A stretch of DNA of 64,000 nt, from positions 62,001-126,000 of the forward strand of contig JAFLBS010000002.1 in the NCBI GenBank assembly GCA_017303755.1, read 5' to 3'. The notes beneath the pieces were generated by a model. It was not told where the DNA came from. It saw only the letters and a program-made list of their open reading frames with translations, and did no database searches. The stretch comes from Flavobacteriales bacterium. GTDB taxonomy: Bacteria > Bacteroidota > Bacteroidia > Flavobacteriales > Flavobacteriaceae. The stretch's first letter is position 1; each line of letters begins with the position of its first letter. The translations under genes and the position numbers were made by a program. Shown piece by piece: positions 54,953-64,000 of the stretch.

Positions 54953-57900
54953 ATGTCATTTTTAAAGCAATATAGCAGTATAGACATACAAATTAAATCG
55001 GCTAAAGAATTTTTAGAAAATGGAATTCTTTATGATTATGCTGTAGGCAAATCTCCTGAAGGCCCTTGTATTATGAAAACGACCACTGATGGTAGTGTCG
55101 TTTGGAAAAAGGAATATAGAATTGACGGTTGGATTAGTGAATTTACATTTCATGAAATTATTCAATCAAAATTGAGTAATGGTCAAAATGTATACTTTTT
55201 GTATGCAACCGATAACCAAGACCATTTTATTATCAGTATAGATTCTAATGGTAACTATATCAAAATAAAGCAGATAAAATTAGTGTCTCCTCTAGGTGTT
55301 TTTCTAGTTGAATCAAAAATAACAGGCAATTTTTATTTGGCTTTTTCTGGATTATATGAAGGTAATGAAAATACTTATGGTGGAAATAGTCTACGACAGT
55401 TAATGATTTTAGAATTTGATACCGACATTGAAATCATTAATAAAAATTATTATTTTACTGGTAGTGCGTCGGATATGCTGCTTAATTCAGTAAAATCTTA
55501 TTTGAATGGACTTCTTGTTGTATTCGATCACAAAGCTGGAAAGACCCATCTGCTTGATATCAATTACGATTTATCGGTTAAATTGCACAAAGAGATTCAT
55601 GTTGGTGAAGGAGTTTATTCCAACTTTTTTAGCCATGATTTGATAATTGTTTCTAGTAACATTTCAAATCCTGCGAACAATAAATACATTGTTTCGGGTC
55701 GCAACGGAGAAGGCAAGGTATTGTTATTATCATTTGATGGAAATCAACAGAATTACATCTATGAAGTTCCTCAAAGCGTGGGCCTACAATCAAATATGAT
55801 TTTAGTTAATAATGAATTGTATTTGAATTTGTTTCAGTCAAACACCGAAAAGCAAGGATCTGTTATTCATAAACTGAATGTTAATTCATTTTCAAATTTT
55901 AGTATAGTATGGTCTAAAACATTTAAAATTGGAAAATTCTTCTACGGAATAAAAAGACTTATAAAATCAAATTACAATCCCGTTTTTATTTATCCAAGTT
56001 TTGATGAATCATTGTTGTTTGATTCCTCAATAGACTTAACTACTTGCATAACTGTGGCACTGAATTATTCTATGCCCACACCAATATCATTTGATGTTAT
56101 AAATAGAGAAACAGGTGTAAATGAAATTAGTTATGAGACATTTCCAATAAATTTTATGAATGTTGGAGAAAAGGAAGTCAGCCCGAAGAATATTTGTGAA
56201 TTTGCTCTAGATCCAAATCCTGATGGCCCTTGTGTTAAGGATGAGCTATTATGTGATTTGTACAGTTCTGTTTTATCAATTTTTACTAATTGCCTGACTA
56301 TTCCCACTGGAGAATATGGTAGTCAAAATTTTACGGCTCAGGTCAAATGTTTTGAGCAGATACTGAGTTTGATTTATGATTTTGACAAGAAATACCCTGC
56401 TTATGAATTACTGTTGCATTTTGAGAATCAGATTTCAACTATTTCCTCATTTATAGGGTCTCCTACTGTTGAAAATTACCAATTAGCTTATTCAAGCTTG
56501 CAAAGTATATTGGACTATTTGTTGAATTTGGGTAACTGTAATTGTGGTAATGATTTAGAGATAACAAATAACTCAATGCTACAATCAGGACATCTATATC
56601 TGCAATCGGCAGGTTCAGTTGGTCAAGAAAGTACAAAAGGAATTCATTTACGCTGGGCCTTGAAAGGTGCTTTGATGGAGCATCTACCGAAGGCCAATTA
56701 TGCAACTACTACTTTTAATTTTAACAAGGCTAATGATTTTGTTAAAATTTATAGAGCTCAATATGTAGAATATAAAGTTGTTTTAGATTTTTCTTTGCCA
56801 CCTCTTCAAGTGAACGAAATTGGTGTTAAAAAAACATGGATTTATCAAGTTGGTGATAAAATTTTCCATGTTCATTTTAAAGACGTATTAAAGTATAATC
56901 AAATACGTGCTACTTTTAATCCTAATGTTGAACCAAATGTTTTTATTAAAAACTATGGTAGCTCACTAATTGAAATTGAAAATAGAACGCAACTTAGTTT
57001 TAAAGTCACACCTAATTTTATTCAACAAAATGCGGGTGATTCTATTAAACTAGAGGCATTGTCTGTACAAGAAAATAAAATCACTGCACCAAAAACAGTT
57101 TCCATAAGAAAACAATTTACAGTATCAGAATTGAATGGTAATCCTTTGATAGCTGAAAACATCAGGGGAATACGTTTTGTTAGTACTAATGCTTTCATAG
57201 GTAAAGTTGCTTTTGAATTCTATTCTGATTTTGTTAGCAATGTTAAAACGTTAAATGGTTGGAATTATTTAGGACAATATGCGCTAACAAAAGAAACTGA
57301 TTTGGCATTTCAGCGCTTAGAACCTCAGGCTAATTGCCTTCAAAATTGGTTAAGGTACAATGATGATGCCTATGTAAATAAAGCTAACTATCAGAATAAA
57401 TGGAACGGTAATGATCTTGCAGAGTTGGATAAGATAGCCACTTCAGTTGAACGTTATATTTCTTTGAGTGATAGTGTAGATAACATCAGAGCGATAGAAA
57501 TTTTTCCCTTTGAAAGTTATGATGCGGTGGCAGACTGTAATATACAAGATCCCGATTATGATCCTGCTAACCCTTCAGAGTTTCCTAACTATGATCCTTA
57601 CATTGCAGATCCCACAACTGAAACTGGAGCTAATAATGGGATCGAAATTTCATATTTGAATGTTTTGCAATTTGGATCTTTGGATTATCATATTGCGAGG
57701 ATGCTCGGTTTAGGTACTTTAGATTTGAACACAGTAGTTTTCAGTGGTCAATATATTTACATGGCTGAATACGTTTCATTAGGTGATTTAAATGATGGTC
57801 TTGGAGCAAGAGAAGTACAACATTTGTATTGTTCATTGCCAACTTCATTAACCGATCAGCGATTATCTTTACCAGTTAATTTAAAAGAGATTAAAGAGGG

Positions 57901-60900
57901 TGTGTTTTTTAATACTGGTTATGACGGGACTGAGGTTGATAATGAAGATGATGAAGGAGGAACTATTCCTCCGGGAGAGCAAATTCCTTCTATTGAGCTT
58001 ACTACCGATGGATATTCGCCAGATGGTAAAACAAAATACTATACCCTTTATACTGAAGAATTTACCGAAGAGCTATTTGATGCTCCATTCTATTATATTG
58101 CCGATGAGTTTGTGTCATCGGAGTTTACAACACCAGTCTTTGCTGGTTTAGAATACAGAACTTTCGGAACATTAGACTGGAATAAACCGGAGTTATCACA
58201 TAGTGATTATTACTACAATGTTGACACAAGTGGCATAGCTGAAGAATTAAAAAATGAGACCATTGAATTTATCATTCCTGAGGCTGGGCAATCTTTGTAT
58301 ACACATGGAGTAAAAGAAACTGGTGTGCTCGAATATTGTTCATATGGAGTTAACTGGTTCAGTAGAGCTACAGTCAGTGATGTAATTTTACAAGCTACAA
58401 CAGTAATTAGCCCTAAAAATGAGTTGTTACCACCTACAAATGTTAATGCAACTCTAATTCAACAGGAAAGTCCTTTACTTTTGACAACCTCTCATGAACA
58501 GTTTTTATATGGAGAAATTGATGGTAATGATAAAACATTAGTTCGGCTTACTTTTGACTATAATCATGCGCAAGAACTTATTAATTATCATCAAAAGATA
58601 AATGGTGAAATTGTTCCAAATTATTTTGAATTAGAGAACGATAAAGAACTTTTTGCGGACACAATTCAAATTTATTTCAGGGATCAAATTCCAAATAGCG
58701 TTTCAGGGAAGATAGAGTCTGTAATTGCTAACTCTAATCCATTATTAATTACAATCGAGACTTCACCTTATGTTTTTGCAAGCACAGGGGAAAGTATTAT
58801 ACCCACTTTAGACTCCAATTTGGTTGATAATTTTATAGGAAGTATACTCTTAGTTGGAGATGTTGAGTATGTGATTCACCAAATAGATATTTCTTCAACA
58901 TATCCAAAATTTACTGTTTTCAAAAGTGATGCTAGCGGTGCCTTAGTCGATTTGAATACAGTAATCGATCCTATGAACCCGCTTCAAAGCCCGAGTCAAG
59001 GTGATTTATTTGTTGTTGTCGAAAATATGTTGAACTTAACCTCATGGGGCAGTTCGAACCCTTCAAGTTATGAAATTACGATAGATCATGTTGCTGTACA
59101 TAGGGAAGATGAAATTATTATCAAGAATACTGATTGTAGTATTGAAACACATGTTCAAAAGTTTAGGGGAGTGTATCAACAAGCAGAAATACATAAGATA
59201 TTTGAGAATGTTGATGAAAATGAAGATGGTGAGTTTGATACAAATACAAATGGGGCATTAATTGAAAAGCATCTTGGTTTATACAAGATAATTTTTCCAG
59301 GGTTTTCTTTAGAGGAACATTCAATGAATCCTCCTGACGCTAATGGAAACTTTGTTGAATTTTATAATGGTATTGCCCGACTTCACACACTCAGTGATAT
59401 TGGTAATGAACCTAGAAAAAACTTCAAAGTGATTCGGACTGAAAACATTGGGACTACCAATGATTTAATCTTGTATGTTGAAGATTTAACTTTTCCTACT
59501 GATTTGAATGAACTTGATTCATACAAAGGTAAACTTATGTTAGACGAGGTCAATAGTACCAGTCAGATGGTTAATTACTATCCAAGTTATAAAGTCTATT
59601 TGTATAAAGACACCTCTTTTGGTTTAACTAAAGAAAATGTTTTACCACAAGGAGAAGATGATGTCAGATATACGATTTTTGGCTTAAGAAGTAGGGATTC
59701 AATTAATCAATTTTCAAATGATTTTTACTCAAAAGTTTCAGTGCCAACCTTGATGTTTGCACAAGCTATTGCAGAACCAGTTCGTCCAGAGTTGCCGATA
59801 GGAGGTATGTACGCAACAAGACCTGATTTTTTTGGTAAAGCATCCTATACATTTACAACCAAATATGGTACACCAACTGATCCGACAAAACCTTATTCTG
59901 TCCAATTTAACAGAGCAAGTGATATTCAGTTTTTAACTGCTATTTATGACAATTCTGTACTCGGTTATGATGAGGATACTGGTCAACCAGTATTGAATAC
60001 TGTTCAAAACATAATTGAAAATATATTTCTAAATGGTGAAGAAGAGTTTTATGTTAATAGATGGAATGATTTATTGAATTTTGAGGTATATCCTAATGGA
60101 GAATTTTCTGTTATTGACGGTAAGCAATTGCCATTACCCAATAATACATTTTTTATAGCCAGTATTAATGCATTTGTTGATGCTCATAATGATTTTTATC
60201 AATTAACAGGAGTAAATGCTGTACCCGATTTGCCTTCTAATTTCAACTTGAATACAATAGTAATACCTGCTACGCCTTTAAATTCTGAGTTGCGTGTTAA
60301 AGATTTCATGAAAGATGTTTTATTGAATTGTTTTGTACCTCTTACAGAAATACCGGTGTTGTATAATTATGTTAAAGGTCAACCTAATTATTTTCCTGAA
60401 TACTCGCCAATTCCCAAAAAACAAGTTGTTAGGGATAGAAATGGTAATTTGTTAAAACCTGATGATTTAGATTTTGATATGGCACCTATGATGAAACGCA
60501 TTGATACTCCTAATGCTCAATATGAATCACAGTTTACCGATTTTGGTTTAGATGGTGCATCAAATGCTAAATATTTTTATGCGGTTAGAGAGATTAACAA
60601 TCAAATGAAAACAAGTCCTTACAGTGAAATTTTGGGTCCAATTAGTTTGGTAAATACCGCACCACCTGTTGCACCACAAATTCTTAAAGTAATGCCCGTT
60701 TTAGAGAACAGAACTTTAGGCATCTTGCCAGCTATTCAATTGCAAATTAATTCTTATCCTAAACCGCAAAATATTGCAAAGATCTCGATTTATAGGACTG
60801 ATAACCCGAATGATGCTTTGTTGGTTAGAACGATGAGTCGTATTAAAGTCATTGATCTAGAGGTTGAGAATTTAGTTGATCAAAAAGATTGGATTTTTAC

Positions 60901-61585
60901 AGATGATTTTTCTGATTTAGTTGAAGTTCCTTATGGAGACACCTTATATTATAGGGTTACTGTTTCAAGAGTTATTCGTTACAACAATAAAGCTTTGGAG
61001 ACCATTGTTGAATATACTCCATCTGAGGCATCTAGACTTATTGTTACCAATATTACTGAAAATTATAGTCCAGTTTCACCTGTATTAAAATACACAGCAG
61101 GGGTTTATAATGCTTCAACAGATAATGTTTTAGACTACATCACACTTAATTGGGAAGAAAATGTGTATAAAGGAAATTATCACCTCTATAAAATGAATTC
61201 TCAAGGGAATTGGGTAGAAATTATTAGAGTAATAGCTGACAGAGCGACTAAGGGATTGTATTATCTTTATAATCAAGATCCTCAAGGAAATTGGGTGAAT
61301 ACCATTCATACTGAGCCTTTGCAAAGTGTTAATGGAGTACTATATCTCCCATTAGAACTGACTAACTTAGCCACTTCTTCTCTAGCTACCAAAACAATAG
61401 ATGATCAACCGATTTATCATCATTTTAAAGTAATTTCTGAAAATACAGCTGGTATGTTTAGTAAGCAAGAAAACATATTGACTATGTACAACGCAGAATC
61501 ATATCAATCTGATAACGGAATTAGACCTGATACAGGGGAAGATGGAATGATTATTCAAGGAAATTTTGTGGTAAGACCTAATTAA
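54953..61585 (+). CDS. Giant 2210-residue protein sharing modules with its neighbour
   Basis: No signal peptide. Residues 1-400 are propeller-like (YDYAVGKSPEGPCIMKTTTDG, VVWKKEY), residues 430-530 are a Cys-rich helical module (LCDLYSSVLSIFTNC to NCNCGN), both clearly homologous to the middle of the upstream protein. Residues 540-1700 are beta-rich and unrecognised; the last 350 resemble fibronectin type III domains (APQILKVMPV, IYRTDNPND). A duplicated NWVE/NWVN repeat occurs near 2080-2110. It lies ten bases after the 2628-residue gene and 21 bases before a tail-fibre-like gene. Function is unknown; large extended structure is likely. Confidence 0.65.
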   Translation: MSFLKQYSSIDIQIKSAKEFLENGILYDYAVGKSPEGPCIMKTTTDGSVVWKKEYRIDGWISEFTFHEIIQSKLSNGQNVYFLYATDNQDHFIISIDSNGNYIKIKQIKLVSPLGVFLVESKITGNFYLAFSGLYEGNENTYGGNSLRQLMILEFDTDIEIINKNYYFTGSASDMLLNSVKSYLNGLLVVFDHKAGKTHLLDINYDLSVKLHKEIHVGEGVYSNFFSHDLIIVSSNISNPANNKYIVSGRNGEGKVLLLSFDGNQQNYIYEVPQSVGLQSNMILVNNELYLNLFQSNTEKQGSVIHKLNVNSFSNFSIVWSKTFKIGKFFYGIKRLIKSNYNPVFIYPSFDESLLFDSSIDLTTCITVALNYSMPTPISFDVINRETGVNEISYETFPINFMNVGEKEVSPKNICEFALDPNPDGPCVKDELLCDLYSSVLSIFTNCLTIPTGEYGSQNFTAQVKCFEQILSLIYDFDKKYPAYELLLHFENQISTISSFIGSPTVENYQLAYSSLQSILDYLLNLGNCNCGNDLEITNNSMLQSGHLYLQSAGSVGQESTKGIHLRWALKGALMEHLPKANYATTTFNFNKANDFVKIYRAQYVEYKVVLDFSLPPLQVNEIGVKKTWIYQVGDKIFHVHFKDVLKYNQIRATFNPNVEPNVFIKNYGSSLIEIENRTQLSFKVTPNFIQQNAGDSIKLEALSVQENKITAPKTVSIRKQFTVSELNGNPLIAENIRGIRFVSTNAFIGKVAFEFYSDFVSNVKTLNGWNYLGQYALTKETDLAFQRLEPQANCLQNWLRYNDDAYVNKANYQNKWNGNDLAELDKIATSVERYISLSDSVDNIRAIEIFPFESYDAVADCNIQDPDYDPANPSEFPNYDPYIADPTTETGANNGIEISYLNVLQFGSLDYHIARMLGLGTLDLNTVVFSGQYIYMAEYVSLGDLNDGLGAREVQHLYCSLPTSLTDQRLSLPVNLKEIKEGVFFNTGYDGTEVDNEDDEGGTIPPGEQIPSIELTTDGYSPDGKTKYYTLYTEEFTEELFDAPFYYIADEFVSSEFTTPVFAGLEYRTFGTLDWNKPELSHSDYYYNVDTSGIAEELKNETIEFIIPEAGQSLYTHGVKETGVLEYCSYGVNWFSRATVSDVILQATTVISPKNELLPPTNVNATLIQQESPLLLTTSHEQFLYGEIDGNDKTLVRLTFDYNHAQELINYHQKINGEIVPNYFELENDKELFADTIQIYFRDQIPNSVSGKIESVIANSNPLLITIETSPYVFASTGESIIPTLDSNLVDNFIGSILLVGDVEYVIHQIDISSTYPKFTVFKSDASGALVDLNTVIDPMNPLQSPSQGDLFVVVENMLNLTSWGSSNPSSYEITIDHVAVHREDEIIIKNTDCSIETHVQKFRGVYQQAEIHKIFENVDENEDGEFDTNTNGALIEKHLGLYKIIFPGFSLEEHSMNPPDANGNFVEFYNGIARLHTLSDIGNEPRKNFKVIRTENIGTTNDLILYVEDLTFPTDLNELDSYKGKLMLDEVNSTSQMVNYYPSYKVYLYKDTSFGLTKENVLPQGEDDVRYTIFGLRSRDSINQFSNDFYSKVSVPTLMFAQAIAEPVRPELPIGGMYATRPDFFGKASYTFTTKYGTPTDPTKPYSVQFNRASDIQFLTAIYDNSVLGYDEDTGQPVLNTVQNIIENIFLNGEEEFYVNRWNDLLNFEVYPNGEFSVIDGKQLPLPNNTFFIASINAFVDAHNDFYQLTGVNAVPDLPSNFNLNTIVIPATPLNSELRVKDFMKDVLLNCFVPLTEIPVLYNYVKGQPNYFPEYSPIPKKQVVRDRNGNLLKPDDLDFDMAPMMKRIDTPNAQYESQFTDFGLDGASNAKYFYAVREINNQMKTSPYSEILGPISLVNTAPPVAPQILKVMPVLENRTLGILPAIQLQINSYPKPQNIAKISIYRTDNPNDALLVRTMSRIKVIDLEVENLVDQKDWIFTDDFSDLVEVPYGDTLYYRVTVSRVIRYNNKALETIVEYTPSEASRLIVTNITENYSPVSPVLKYTAGVYNASTDNVLDYITLNWEENVYKGNYHLYKMNSQGNWVEIIRVIADRATKGLYYLYNQDPQGNWVNTIHTEPLQSVNGVLYLPLELTNLATSSLATKTIDDQPIYHHFKVISENTAGMFSKQENILTMYNAESYQSDNGIRPDTGEDGMIIQGNFVVRPN

Positions 61586-61606
61586 AAAACTAAAAAATAT
61601 ATAAAT

Positions 61607-62455
61607 ATGGCAAGTAATAGAAGCACATTAAAAAGTTATTTTAACGCGGGCGATCGTCCGAAAGAATCTGAGTTTGCAGACTTGATTGAAAGTACATTAA
61701 ATCTTGTAGACGACAAAGCAGATAACTCAGATATCGATTCAGGAGTAAGTGACAGTAAGTTTGTAACTGTATTGGGTTCGAAGAGGTCTGCAAGAAAAAG
61801 TATCACTGTAAATGGATTGACAGCCGATTTAAATACAGGTAATATTCAACTTCCTGCAACAGAGGTTCCGTTGACATTTGGAAATGGATTGACAAGAACG
61901 GCTAACTCAGTTGCGGTAAATAATTCGCAAAATATAAATAAATTAAGTAATCTGAACACCAACGGTTACGTAAAAACAAATGCTGGTGATGGTACTCTTT
62001 CTGTTAGTGCCACGATACCGGCTACTGATTTGACAGGAACTTTACCATCTTCAGTTTCATTAGGTAATGCAGTTGCAACCTCATTGAACGCAACGGGGGC
62101 TATTACCTCAAGTTCAGGGGGTATTGGTTACACAGCAGGTAATGGTGGTGTAGTTTCTCAATCAGGTAGCAAGTCAACATTAGTGGAATTAAATAAATTA
62201 GCTGGTAATATTACTTTGAATGGTTCTATTTTGAACGCTGGTGAGATTGTTTCATTTACTTTGACTAATAGCCAAATAGGAGCGAACGATGTATTGTTTC
62301 TTCAACATCAAGCAGTTGGGACATTTGGGGGGTATACTCTAAATGGGAGAACTGCAGCGGGTAGTGCTATTATTTCGATAAGAAATAATACTGCTGCTTC
62401 TTTATCAGAGGCAATAGTAGTTCGATTTATTGTTATCAAATCTACAATTTCTTAG
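61607..62455 (+). CDS. Tail-fibre-like protein
   Basis: A 282-residue protein without signal peptide. The N-terminal 35 residues (STLKSYFNAGDRPKESEFAD) match a motif I know at the start of Bacteroidota phage-tail and fibre-like proteins. The middle is a Gly/Thr/Asn-rich repeat stalk. The C-terminal 110 residues (GIGYTAGNGGVVSQSGSKST, GRTAAGSAIISIRNNTA) match a small trimer-type domain common at the tips of phage fibres. It ends the operon and is followed by a terminator. It suggests that the giant proteins before it belong to a tail-like or injection-type particle, but no sheath, tube or baseplate gene is in the window. Confidence 0.72.
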   Translation: MASNRSTLKSYFNAGDRPKESEFADLIESTLNLVDDKADNSDIDSGVSDSKFVTVLGSKRSARKSITVNGLTADLNTGNIQLPATEVPLTFGNGLTRTANSVAVNNSQNINKLSNLNTNGYVKTNAGDGTLSVSATIPATDLTGTLPSSVSLGNAVATSLNATGAITSSSGGIGYTAGNGGVVSQSGSKSTLVELNKLAGNITLNGSILNAGEIVSFTLTNSQIGANDVLFLQHQAVGTFGGYTLNGRTAAGSAIISIRNNTAASLSEAIVVRFIVIKSTIS

Positions 62456-62474
62456 ATTTTATAATTTTAAGCTA

Positions 62475-62512
62475 GAAAAGGTGTATTGAAAATAAAGATC
62501 AGTACACCTTTT
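62475..62512. terminator. Bidirectional intrinsic terminator
   Basis: Perfect arms AAAAGGTGTA (62476-62485) and TACACCTTTT (62503-62512) around a 17-base loop, between convergent genes. The plus-strand side ends in TTTTGTTT. Confidence 0.75.
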
Positions 62513-62601
62513 GTTTGGGATGAAATTTATTAATCAATACTAGCTCAATTTAAATTCATCTCAATAAATTTTAGATTATAGTTGATCGTTTTTTGATTAG
62601 C

Positions 62602-63960
62602 TTATTTTTTTGTGAATTTTTTGTACAACTTAGTATCGTTGGAAATCAGTTCTAGAATGTAGATTCCCTTTGGGAGATTTCCCACATAAATACTTTTTTC
62701 ATCTCCATTATGATGCGCTACTTTGACTCCTAATAAGTTAAAGATACTAATGCTCTCTATTTCATATTTAGAGTTTATATTTAACTCATTTGATACTGGA
62801 TTAGGAAATAAAATAAAATCAGAATATTCTTCCAAATCATTAGTTGATAGAGGTCCGCAATCTATAGCTGTTGGAGTCGTTCTGGTAACAAAAGAGCCAT
62901 CTCCAATTTGGCCATCATTATTTAATCCCCAAGAAAAAAGTGTTCCATCTGCATTAATAGCCGTTGAACGGTAACCATTAATTATGATGTCCTCCCAATT
63001 AGACAAAGTACCCATTTGTTGCGGAGCAGTTTTGCTGACCAAAGTTCCATCTCCAAGTTGACCATTGTTGTTAAAACCCCAAGACCAAATAGTTCCATCT
63101 TGTTTTATAGCCATACTAAATTCAGAACCCGCGGCTATTTTTGACCAATTGTCTAAAGAACCTATCTGTGTTGGTAGTGTTTTACTTGCTGTAATCCCTA
63201 TACCCAATTGACCAGCATTATTTCTCCCCCAACCCCACAAGGTTCCGTTGTTTTTTATTGCCAAACTGTGAAATGTTCCCGCTTCAAAAGCACTCCAGTC
63301 TGTATTATTTCCGATTGCTACAGGTAAACTTCGATTTGTTGTTGTACCATCACCTAACTGACCAAAACTATTGCTACCCCAACCCCAAAGCGTATTGTCT
63401 GCTTTGATCGCTAAAGTATAAGAACCTCCTCCTTTTACGGATATCCAAGTATTTCCGTTCCCAACTTGAGTGGGTACGTTTTTATTGATTAGTGTTCCAT
63501 CACCACATTGGCCTGTAGTATTTAATCCCCAAACCCATAGAGTTCCATTAGTCTTCAAAGCTTGGAAATGATAACCAGAGGGATTAGAATCAATTGAACT
63601 CCAATTTGTATCTGTACCAATTTGAATAGGCATGTTTTTATTGATAAAAGTGCCATCACCCAGTTGGCCAAAATCGTTTCTTCCCCAAGACCACAAGGTG
63701 CCGTTTGCTTTTAAAGCTAATGAGGTTTGTGTTGCTGCTGCTAAATCGGTCCAATCGGTATCACTACCAATTTGAATCGGTGTGGCTCGGTCTATGAAAG
63801 TTCCATCTCCAATTTGTCCATAAGAATTATCACCCCAAGCCCACAATGTACCATTAGATTTTATCGCTAACGAATGTGTGGCTGAAATTGATATTTTTTC
63901 CCAACATTGAGCCAAGCAAAAAAAAGGAAGAACAAGGAATAACGAAATTATCTTTTTCAT
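62602..63960 (-). CDS. T9SS-exported RCC1-repeat propeller protein
   Basis: A 452-residue protein with a signal peptide (ends CLAQC), then seven RCC1-type repeats built on GTLWAWGDNSYGQIGDGT, forming a seven-bladed propeller, and a type A T9SS sorting tail (LFPNPVSNELNINS, GIYILEL, basic end). It should be exported through the outer membrane and surface-attached. Bacterial RCC1-like proteins have mostly unknown ligands. It points against the operon on its left, and its own promoter lies in or beyond the last 40 bases of the window, where no copy of the shared element is seen. Confidence 0.9.
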   Translation of the reverse strand: MKKIISLFLVLPFFCLAQCWEKISISATHSLAIKSNGTLWAWGDNSYGQIGDGTFIDRATPIQIGSDTDWTDLAAATQTSLALKANGTLWSWGRNDFGQLGDGTFINKNMPIQIGTDTNWSSIDSNPSGYHFQALKTNGTLWVWGLNTTGQCGDGTLINKNVPTQVGNGNTWISVKGGGSYTLAIKADNTLWGWGSNSFGQLGDGTTTNRSLPVAIGNNTDWSAFEAGTFHSLAIKNNGTLWGWGRNNAGQLGIGITASKTLPTQIGSLDNWSKIAAGSEFSMAIKQDGTIWSWGFNNNGQLGDGTLVSKTAPQQMGTLSNWEDIIINGYRSTAINADGTLFSWGLNNDGQIGDGSFVTRTTPTAIDCGPLSTNDLEEYSDFILFPNPVSNELNINSKYEIESISIFNLLGVKVAHHNGDEKSIYVGNLPKGIYILELISNDTKLYKKFTKK

Positions 63961-64000
63961 AATAGTTTTTTTTACTGAATCACAGCAAGTTTCTAGTTTA

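Noticed and set aside
38388-62455. Calling the 24-kb operon a prophage or complete contractile injection system
   Set aside because: There is no capsid, portal, terminase, integrase, sheath, tube, baseplate or lysis gene in the window; only one protein is tail-fibre-like.

Overview
The window looks like an AT-rich accessory stretch of a Flavobacterium-type (Bacteroidota) chromosome. Support: two type IX secretion (T9SS) type A sorting tails, one gliding-type C-terminal domain beside a PorP/SprF-like protein, promoters of the TTG-N~20-TAnnTTTG form, and few purine-rich Shine-Dalgarno sites. No rRNA, tRNA, insertion sequence or CRISPR array was seen.

Layout. (1) 1-4630, minus strand: a degraded copy of an exonuclease-BRCT gene end, a broken membrane-protein gene, an attC-like imperfect inverted repeat, and a tight five-gene operon for deoxynucleotide handling (thymidylate-kinase-like, tandem nucleoside deoxyribosyltransferase, guanine deaminase, Fe-S uracil-DNA glycosylase, deoxynucleoside kinase). 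(2) 4687-10938, minus: exonuclease-BRCT, a Gabija-like pair (GajB helicase, GajA OLD/TOPRIM nuclease), and two unrecognised genes upstream, one encoding a small membrane protein. (3) 11006-13441, minus: a P-loop-like protein, a membrane alpha/beta-hydrolase-like protein, and an unrecognised protein. (4) 13541-22322, minus: an overlapping three-gene operon of a 2047-residue HATPase/phosphoribosyltransferase-like protein, a receiver-trypsin fusion and an amidohydrolase. This is the best candidate for an undescribed signalling or conflict system. (5) 22420-33579, minus: a surface operon (CsgG-like, DUF6175-like, tail-anchored protein, SprB-like adhesin, PorP/SprF) and a separate T9SS-exported propeller protein. 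(6) 33948-36387, plus: a small unknown protein, a 7-TM protein, a sensor kinase and a LuxR-type response regulator. (7) 36550-62455, plus: a second hydrolase paralogue, then a 24-kb run of a secreted protein, a subtilase-like protein, a metzincin-like protein, a lipoprotein, two giant signal-peptide-less proteins sharing a duplicated module, and a tail-fibre-like protein. (8) 62602-63960, minus: a T9SS-exported RCC1-repeat protein.

What ties the window together is a near-identical palindromic promoter element, GTGTTTACACGGATTGA on the coding strand. It sits directly over the -33 TTG of almost every transcription unit, about 20 bases before a TAnnTTTG-like box, and always points with the genes. 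The Gabija pair and its two upstream genes lack it, so they look like a separate insertion. The two-component system in region 6 also has diverged copies in front of it and is a natural, untested, candidate regulator. The units therefore look like modules (gene block, terminator, shared promoter) of one regulon mixing defence-like, surface and tail-like functions.
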